Part shown: positions 51,401 to 60,400 of the stretch, piece after piece
Position numbering within the stretch: the stretch's first letter is position 1
How the letters are laid out: every line of letters begins with the position of its first letter
Source of the DNA: Acanthaster planci
Taxonomy: Eukaryota > Echinodermata > Asteroidea > Valvatida > Acanthasteridae
Direction of reading: 5' to 3'
DNA: 64,000 nucleotides
NCBI RefSeq assembly: GCF_001949145.1
Contig: NW_019091530.1
Location: forward strand, 124,001 to 188,000
Notes under the pieces: model-generated
Databases searched by the model: none
Seen by the model: the letters and a program-made list of their open reading frames with translations, nothing else
What the model was told of the DNA's origin: nothing
Made by a program: the position numbers and the translations under genes

Positions 51401-54400
51401 AGTTGATAGGAATCACGGGCAGGTCATTACAGCGTGTAAACTGACAAGTGAAATTACTTGCAGCTTGGTGAGATGGATGCATGTGTCTTTATTGTGACAG
51501 TAGTGATATTAGTGTTGGAACAGAGTTAAGATGAACAAGGGAACGCTTTTAGCCTAGTGCACTATGTTTATACTGATTCAAAGTTTACTGTTCAAGCATG
51601 GTCTGGTTTTAAGTTGGATGAGCCCGTCAGGGTTGAGTGATATCACGTTCAACGAACAGCTTGAAAGCAAAACATATTTATTTGTACATTAACCCTAACC
51701 CTCCTCAATCCTTCACCTGTTGGAGGACTGAGGAGTGTTAGGGTTAAAATAAGTATAAATACATTAAAAATACATGTAAGAGGGATTTAAAAGACTAGAT
51801 ACACCAAAACCAAATGATAAAAATTGAACATATCAAATTTGACAGCAAACAATAACGAAGAACAACTTCTGAATCTACTTTGTGATACAGGACAGGACTG
51901 ATTGCCTGTACTGACTTTTCATTCCCGTCGTCACATTTTTAGTTCTTACCGGTTTTTTGTTGGCTTTTCTTGATGGAAATAACTGTCATCGACAAGAGTA
52001 ATGCAGTTGCTTTGTACTGAGACATAAAGCAAATCTGATACTTCTCACATAAACAACTCCCTATGTGCACCCCAAATACTGGGACAGGAATGATGCTATT
52101 GTGTACAAACTCATTGTTGAAATTATTCTCATTATGTTCTCGTTTATTTTTTGTTTTCGTTTGGATGACTTTAATTGGTATTGCGAAAAAATGCAATGTA
52201 GTTGCTTTTCACTGGGTTGGAATGTTGCATTCGCTTCTGAATACTGGGAAAGATGTGATTTATTGTGTTAGCATTAATGTTTGAAGTACTTTTATCTTTT
52301 CCATTAATTTCTTCTTTTGTTGTGGCATGTAAATTTGATTTTTTTGTAACAAAATCAAATTCTAAATCTGAATCTTACTGTAAGAGTGGTGTTCCTACTG
52401 TGTGATTGGGTTGAAATGTGTTGAATATAAGAGGGAACAGTGTTTCATGATTTTACAAGGTTGCCACGGAAACAAGATGAGGTCTTACCTGTGAGCCTGT
52501 CACATTGAGACATATCATATTTGGCCAATCAGAAGCAAGGATGGTGAACACACCTCAATTTGTAAGTGGCCTGTAGTGCTTTTACGTGGCAGTGCCCAGT
52601 TTCTAGACCTTGCGCTGCGGGCTGGAGCGTATATATTTGCGTTTGGGCAGCCATACCCGATAGATCAAACTTTGGTTGTCGTGGGAGCCCGCACTACGCT
52701 GTGTTCAATTGCAAACCTTCTGTGCATGAATTCATATTCCATTGGAGATTTCACTTTGGATTCAACTCCAAACTTTGCGGATTTCGATGGCTACAATTTT
52801 TCAACAACATCGACACCAGCAGACAACATACCAGCCAGCTACAGTAAGATAGTCACTTTGGTCTTACTTCCCTTGTCCACCTTTCTCAACTTGACACTGA
52901 ACCCCCTGTGTCTCCTTGTTCTGAGACGGGTGGACAGCATCCAGGAAACCACCAAAGTCTTTCTGCAACTGATGACACCTACCGATCTTGGGGTTAGGAT
53001 TTTTCTGGCTCTGCCCATGACTTTGTCTGCTCTTCATGGCGAGTGGTTCCTTGGTGATGTACTGTGTGCACTGCAAGCATATATTGGACCTGGTTTTGTC
53101 TATTGCTCTCTGCTATCACTGACACTGTTAACAGATGATCATTACATTTCAGTGGTGCATGCACTCCGTTATATCAGTTGTAACTGTGAAGCGAGCATGA
53201 ATTGGTAGTATGTTTGACTGCAGAAGTTGGTTTGAGGATACAGATTACATGCCTACATGCAGGAAGAGCAGTTTGTCATTTTGTCTTTATGGCCTTATTA
53301 CTTCATTGTGTTCCGATGCAGGTTCTGCAAACAGTTATATTTACCCAAGCATTATTCTCTCTCAAATATTATTTGCTGTGGTCAATGTCTTGATTACTTG
53401 CATAAGACTCATTTTGAGTTTGCGGCATCATATTCGGCACATCCAGCTGACCACCAAGCTGCTCATGAATGTCATCAGCCGAGAAGACCCAGCAATAAGA
53501 TGCTCCACACGTTACCTATGATTGTGCTGAGCCCATTGGTCTTCAACCTCATGCAAGGGTTTTGGTTAATTTGGCTGGTTCATTTTGGCCAGATGATGGC
53601 CTTCTTCATGTTCTTCCTACCAGTGCTGACAAACAGTTGGCTGAATGTGGTCATCTATTTTTTCAGAAGCCAGGACATTCGTCCTGGGTCACATTTTTTT
53701 AGGAGCATATTCCTTGCAGCTTGAACTGAACAGGAAAACCAATGGTAACTCTGTGAAATGTGCATTCCAATTTTTCAGTTGTACCTTCAAGTTCCTCACT
53801 TGTCAAAGCATGAATTCTCTATTTGGCATAGGGCCCCTTAACTTCTTTTGTGACCTACTCGTAACTATAGTTTGCATGGGAGGGCATATAAACATGATGT
53901 GGTAGTCTGCATACTTAGGGACGGCTGATGCCTTAAACTGCCAGGCATGACCCAAGTCACTGCCACCACCGGTGGAGGGGAGGACTAGTGCCCCCTCTCA
54001 CTTTTCGAGGGGGGCATGGCCCCCACTTTTGGCCGGTCCTGTGATGCGATGGGGCTTAATAGATCGGTATAGTTATGGCTAGTGAGTGATGGTCTCACCA
54101 CTATCCCCTCATGTTGAAGAACATTCCATTGCCATTGGTTACTGTCAGCAGACTCATACATCTGCTAATCTTTCAATTGTTTTATACAGACACAAGTCCG
54201 TTGAATCTGTTGATGTAGAATGTGCATGTTGCACATACATGTAACTTGACTGCTGTGCACAGTGTGTTTCTTAGCAATGGTAGCATCCTAGAAGTCGGGA
54301 TGAGAAATGTCATACAAATATTGTTCCATTGACTCCAGCTGGTCTGTATAATGTGCCCTGTTCACCATTTATCCAAAAATACACCTGCTGTATCCCCCCT

Positions 54401-57400
54401 TTGTTGAAAGTCTAAATTTTCAACCAAAGAATTAATACAGTCAGGAAGTAGTTGTAATAAAGTCATCAAGGGCCGTCACAAGCTAATCACTAACCATTAC
54501 AAATCAATCAGGAATAAATCATGAGTGCCATATGCTGGCTTTAAGTCAGTTGAAGTGTGCAATGTGTAGAAAGGTGTTTTAATTTGTCTATAAATGTCAA
54601 AAATTTAAAATTTTGCATCAAGAGAAAAATGCCATTTTGGTGCTTTATCACAATTATAGTCACCTGATATTAATTCAGTCTTAGTTTGTTAATATTCTGG
54701 AATTTCATTGTGAAATTAAACACAGACTGTGAGATAAAAAGACAACAGTGTATGATTATGCATGTACATGATACATGTATGTACACAGATCGGCATAAAA
54801 ACATACCACTGGACCAGTGAAAATGCTGGTGGATTAGTAAAAAGTCACCATTACTGGTCTGACTGGCTTGTGACAAAAACATTTAAGGAGAACCCTGAAT
54901 ATTATATTTGATCTACACTTATTCAAATAACTTGTCTCAATAACTGTAAAAATCACACACAAACCTTGTCCCTGCCCTTTGCTTCCCCATTCCTGTCCAT
55001 CCCCTTCTTTTCCTCTTTCCTGCTCCTGCTTCCTCATTCCAAGCCTGACCCAGCCCTAGTAGTGCACCAATCTCTGCCCCTCCAGCTACCAATGACCCCT
55101 TCCCATCCCCTGTCTTTGGCCCGTCCTCCCTTCGCCCCTTTCCCAACCCTGTCCCTAGCACCGTGCCCAGGCTGCATATGTTTTTTTCCCAAACGAGATC
55201 CAACAGTTTCTGAAGAGGGCGCCCTCTGTGCTTATGCATTATTCATAATCTGTCCAATCACCGATGCTCGACGGTGGATGTGTGGACTGGTCGGAAGCGG
55301 TCCTGACTAGAAATCCTCTGTCCAAGGTTCAAATCCCCTCTGTTGTGTTTACCCAATGCCCTGCCCTGTCTCCTACCCCAGCCCCCGTCCTAGTCCCTAC
55401 CCCAATTTCCTGTTTAGTCCCAATCCTAGCACTTGCTGTAGCCGCTACCCCATCCCTTCTCCATCCCATACCTCGTTTGCCCTCACAAGCGTAGGCTATT
55501 TTAAAGATCAAGATCTTAGTGGCTTAAAATAGATTGAAACCACCCAAAAAAAGGCTGTAGAGTTCTGAAACCTTTGATATTGCTGTGTACATTACAGGAG
55601 TCTGCGGCCAAGCATGATGCAACGATTACTCCGCAAGTTGATCATAGATGTGCCTGCCCTTGTTGAACACACCTATGTTGCCCTCAAGGTACATATTTAA
55701 AGATTATTAACTACTGTGATGTTGGATATGATACTGTAACACCTGAGGGACTCATGGCACCCACAGCTTTGTCTTGGTTGCTGTGTGTCCATGAGGAGCA
55801 CAACTGGTAACAAAAATTACAGTGCTCTTTTGTCTTGATCATTGTACATGTAGGTCACTGAAAACACAATATTCAGGACAGTGGCACAACAGTATTATGA
55901 AAGACAGGGGTGAAATCCGTTCTTCTCTCATATCTGCACTTTTGGAACTTTTTGTTAGAGCAGAACTTGCTTAATAGAGATTATGCGTTAATGCGTCCTC
56001 AGAGGGCAAGGGTTTTGTATCACTTGTATATATTGCTTGAGTAAAACCATTTGTGCATTAGTTGTATCTAAATTCAATTAACAAAAACAGCCTCTGAGAT
56101 ACCATGGACATGATGGAGATATCAGCAATGCTTAATCTCTTTCTTGTTCACATCTTGCCAGCAGTGGTCATTGATGGCAGTGTGCCGATTCACACTGGCT
56201 ACCTCACCTGTTGAGTTGTCATTACATTGATGGCAGTGTGCGGATTCACACTGGCTACTTCACCTATTGAGTTGTCATTGCATATACAGTACACTAATAA
56301 GCAGGTCATGGGTTTGATTCTCACCAGAGGGAACTTTTGAATTAAGTTTTGAATATGCATTACTTTAAGGTACTACATCAAAAAAGTGAATTCACTTTTT
56401 CAATGCAATGCTGATCAAATTTATTGCAATTACGACAAATTAGAATGCTGAAAGACACATGTAGAAGTTTTACTGCAAGGAGACTGAGCTTGATAGTGTT
56501 CAGGGGTGAAATTTAAGAATCGTTCTTGAGAATTTGTGCAAATTGCTTTTTGAAATAACTGTGAAATGTTCACATCAAAACTTGTCGAAATAAAACATAA
56601 CATGCAGTAGTGCAGACCTCTTGCACACGGATATGCATGTAGCTGGTCCTGCTTGACCTCATACACTCCATAGCCATGCATTGTTGGAATACAAAACTGG
56701 CTCCTTGCTTCAGAGTTACTCGTACATGCTACTGTCCTGTTTGTCCATAGCTTCTGCAGCTGCACTATGAGCGATGCATCAACTATTATGGCAGCATCGG
56801 TGGCTGGGGCAGCCACGGCATGGCCAACGACGAAGAGAAGAGGCTGACGATGATGCTGTTCACTGGGCTGTTTGATGCCTTGGCCGACAGGGTGAGCCAT
56901 TAAATTTTTGAATGACCGTTTAATTGAGTCTTCCTTTCTTGGGTTCAAGCATAATTCTTACTCTTATTTAAGGATTGAGGGCTGTTTTGGATGAAATGCT
57001 ATCGTATACAATCATGATTGCTTATGCTTGCAGTGGTAAGAATAGTTCCATTATGTGACAGATGGTATGTTCTGTTCCACGAGGCAGCACTTGACAAACT
57101 TCATGTAATTCCTGATACAAAGTGAAAGGAGCTAGTTTTTCAACTTCGAATAAGAAACATGTGCACAGTAGAGTTTTCTCAAATTTTGTTCTCAAATCTT
57201 TTAAGTTTATTAAATAACCCCTTGAAAAGTAAAGAAAATGGGGGAAGGACAAGATATCACTCCCCCCCCAAGGAAAATTGAAAATTATGTCAGCGATTAT
57301 TCAGACACTTGATTTTGTCATGTTAGCAAAAAGAGTTTATCTCTTGTGTTTTTCACCCTTTTCAATGTAGGAGTATGACTCTGAGATGTTTGACAAAGCC

Positions 57401-60400
57401 CTGCCCTGTCTGACTGCCATAGGCAGTGCCCTGCCACCGGACTATTCCATGGCTTACAATGACGCCAGCTACATCCGAGAGTCCAGCTTTGATGCAGATG
57501 GGCTATACCAACCCAAACCTGTCGAAACGTCAAGGTGTGGACCGTACCGGGTTGCTTACATAATTCTAGATTTATATTTCATGTGATTGACAGATCTCCG
57601 ACCTGTTGAATCTGCTGTTCATAAATTCCTAAGGCAGTTTGAACAGTGTAATTGGTCCAGAGACCATCCCTTTGGCTTTTTTTTTCTTTTCAATCAGATG
57701 ATACCACGTGTGTGAGAAATGTTTGAAACCAGTCAATAAAAACTGTTGCCCCTCAATAGGGATAACCAATATGTTCATTGTTACTTTGAATCAAACATAC
57801 TTGTCTAAACTGGCTCATCCAAATTTGATTCCTCTGTTTGTAATTTTAAATTTGTATTGTTGTCAACTTAAGGTAATTTGAGCAGTCTGGTTGGCATAGT
57901 GCTTCTTTAATCACCTTCCACTTCTCCAGCTTGGGTTAAATTCCTGACTCCGTCCATACATGGATTGGATCATCAGTGCCCACCTGATTCCCTGGGTTTT
58001 ACCCAGAATATTCTAAGGTTTTCCTCCCACCTCTAAAACTGTAACTGCTTCTCATTGTCTCTACTTTTCACCTCTCTCCAGGCTTACGAGCAATGCCTAG
58101 GGTACTTTTGAGGAATCCTTGGTGTTATTGCCAGAAACACCTTATAAATAAATACTGTTTAATTGGTTTTCTTTTGATAGAGTGCTGTTGAATGAGAATC
58201 TGCTGTCTTTCAGTGATCGCTTTGCCGAGCACCTTCACGATGCCTGGGCACTCAATATGGTGCGTCACACAGTACATAAAGGGTCGTTTCATGTAAAAAA
58301 CAAATGCGGTTGACGAGATTGCTTTTTCTTGATCCATATTCAGGCTTCAAGTTACTGGAAAGTTTTTATACATCTTGACTTTGCAAAGTTTGGTTTTTTC
58401 TTTCACTTTCAACTTGTTTGCGCTTGCAGTCAAAGGATTAACTCGTGCCTAGAGTATTCATATATCGCTCTGCTAGTGTTTATCTGCTGGAGTTAACAAG
58501 TCTTTTTTGAACCATTGGAAGTTCACCCCCTTGCAGGATGTCTTTTGATATTGGCCACTTAAGAATTAATGTTTGAGGAAAAGAACATGAAACAATCACT
58601 AATTATTCAATCACTCTTTTTTTCTTCTGATATATGTGCACACAAAAGAATGCTCCAACCTTTGCAAACAATATACTCAAATTCAAGGTTGTACTTAGTT
58701 GATCATACAGTGATGAGTTGGAGAAAAAACAGGGTCTATTTTTCATTTAAAAATTTGTAGTTTGAAGCTGGTTGGACCCATGGGGAGATCGAAAATAATG
58801 CTATGAAGGAACACCCGTCGCTAAGACCTTACCGCACACTCCACCCTAAGGTAAGAATTACTGATACACTCAAAAATAACACCGATTTACTGTCTCTTAC
58901 GCTGTTTTACAAGGTGTCAACAAAACTACTCAAACCCTCTAACCGCTATACCTTTTGACAGACTGACCGTGCCAATTGTAATGTTTTTATAACACTTACC
59001 ATCATACCCCTAAAAGAGGAAATCTGCCCTTACTTTTGCAAAATTGTCTGCAGCAACTAAACTTTGCATTTGAATGCAAATTTGCTGGGAGTGTGCACTG
59101 GCCCTTGGGAGAGCACTTTTGGAGTGACTTTAATCTTGTAACATTTGATCCTGCAGGAGAAGGACAGTTACCGAGACATAATCCGAGAGAGCTTGAAAGC
59201 CATCTTGGCATGGGGCTGGGCCATCGAGAAAAGCAAAGTTCAAGAGCAGCACGCTCATGCCCATAGACCGAGACGCCTGTCCAAAACCAGCCTGGTAGGT
59301 TGATGGTCCGTGTACACATAACTACTGCCTCAAAAACATTCAGAGATTCGTAGCAAAGATTTCTCACCTGGGGATTTTGGAATGGATTTTTTTAGTGTTT
59401 TGAGTGCATGTGCAGTGCCTTATCACAAAGTACAGCCTTTCTTCAAATACCAAACTCTGTACGAATTGTCTGGGTGTTACGAAGCTTAAACTAGCACTCA
59501 GAACAGCTTTTAAAAACTTTTTGCCCTTACTGACAATCTTGAGAATCCTTTGAATTTCCATTTTTTTCAGGATAAAGCAAAAGGAAAAAAGTGGTGTTCT
59601 AACAGATTATGCAGTTTCCAGTTTTTTACAAGTTGCTGGCTACCTTTTGCCTGAGGTGCTGCTTTTGAATTTGATAGTTTGTTGACCTCTCCAATGACCT
59701 TTGACTCCACAGGGTGCCATGGAATCTCCTCATGGTTATAACCCCCGACCAATTGACATGAGCAACAACACCCTCACAAGAGAAATGCAGGTAGGTCAGT
59801 CTTTAGAATGGCATTAAAAAACCACATAGTGGCTATCCGCCTCGATCAGAAGTACCCACTCATCGGTAAAAAAGGGCTGTGTTGGTCAGGAGTGTTCACT
59901 TTGTTGGTAGCAATGTGACTGTGACGCGTGCCTTTTTGAGTCGTTCATGAACCAGCAAAGTTCAGTTCCGACCAATGGAGCCTTCATTGCTAAGAAACCA
60001 GCGTCCTCTCTTTCTCCAACCCGAGGCTCATAAAGTAATGTGACTTCCAAATTTCATAGTTAGGGTATTGTACAGAAAGCTTTGCAAATCTCTGTAATGT
60101 TTTAGATTCCACTTTTTCGTTGAGGTACTTTACATAGAGGCCATTCATTTAAGGTCGATTCATGGCTCTTGGAGATTTTATATGAAGAGATATAAAGTTC
60201 CAGATCCATTTGTTTCAGAGTGGTCTGGTTCCTAGTCCCAGGGGTGTAGATTGGTTCAGTAGAAGTATACAACAACTCGCCTCCTAAGTGTGATATCATT
60301 TTGAACCGGGCAGTGTAGTGCAAATGAATGGAATACACGCACGTGTTGGCTCACACGCTGGTTCTCTTGTCCCTAGCCATTACCAGAGGAAAAAAGTGAG

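Larger units (their letters stand above)
50656..55597 (+). other. Intron between e43 and e44 (4.9 kb)
   Basis: It contains a 59-bp near-palindrome (51689-51747), an intronless GPCR pseudogene (52726-53724), a pyrimidine-rich tract (54966-55190 and 55340-55480) and a tRNA-like SINE head (55281-55342). I recognise no RyR exon in it. Confidence 0.75.

Noticed and set aside
54966-55310. Open frames of 100-114 codons on both strands
   Set aside because: They lie in a pyrimidine-rich low-complexity tract and have only composition-driven Pro/Leu/Ser content.
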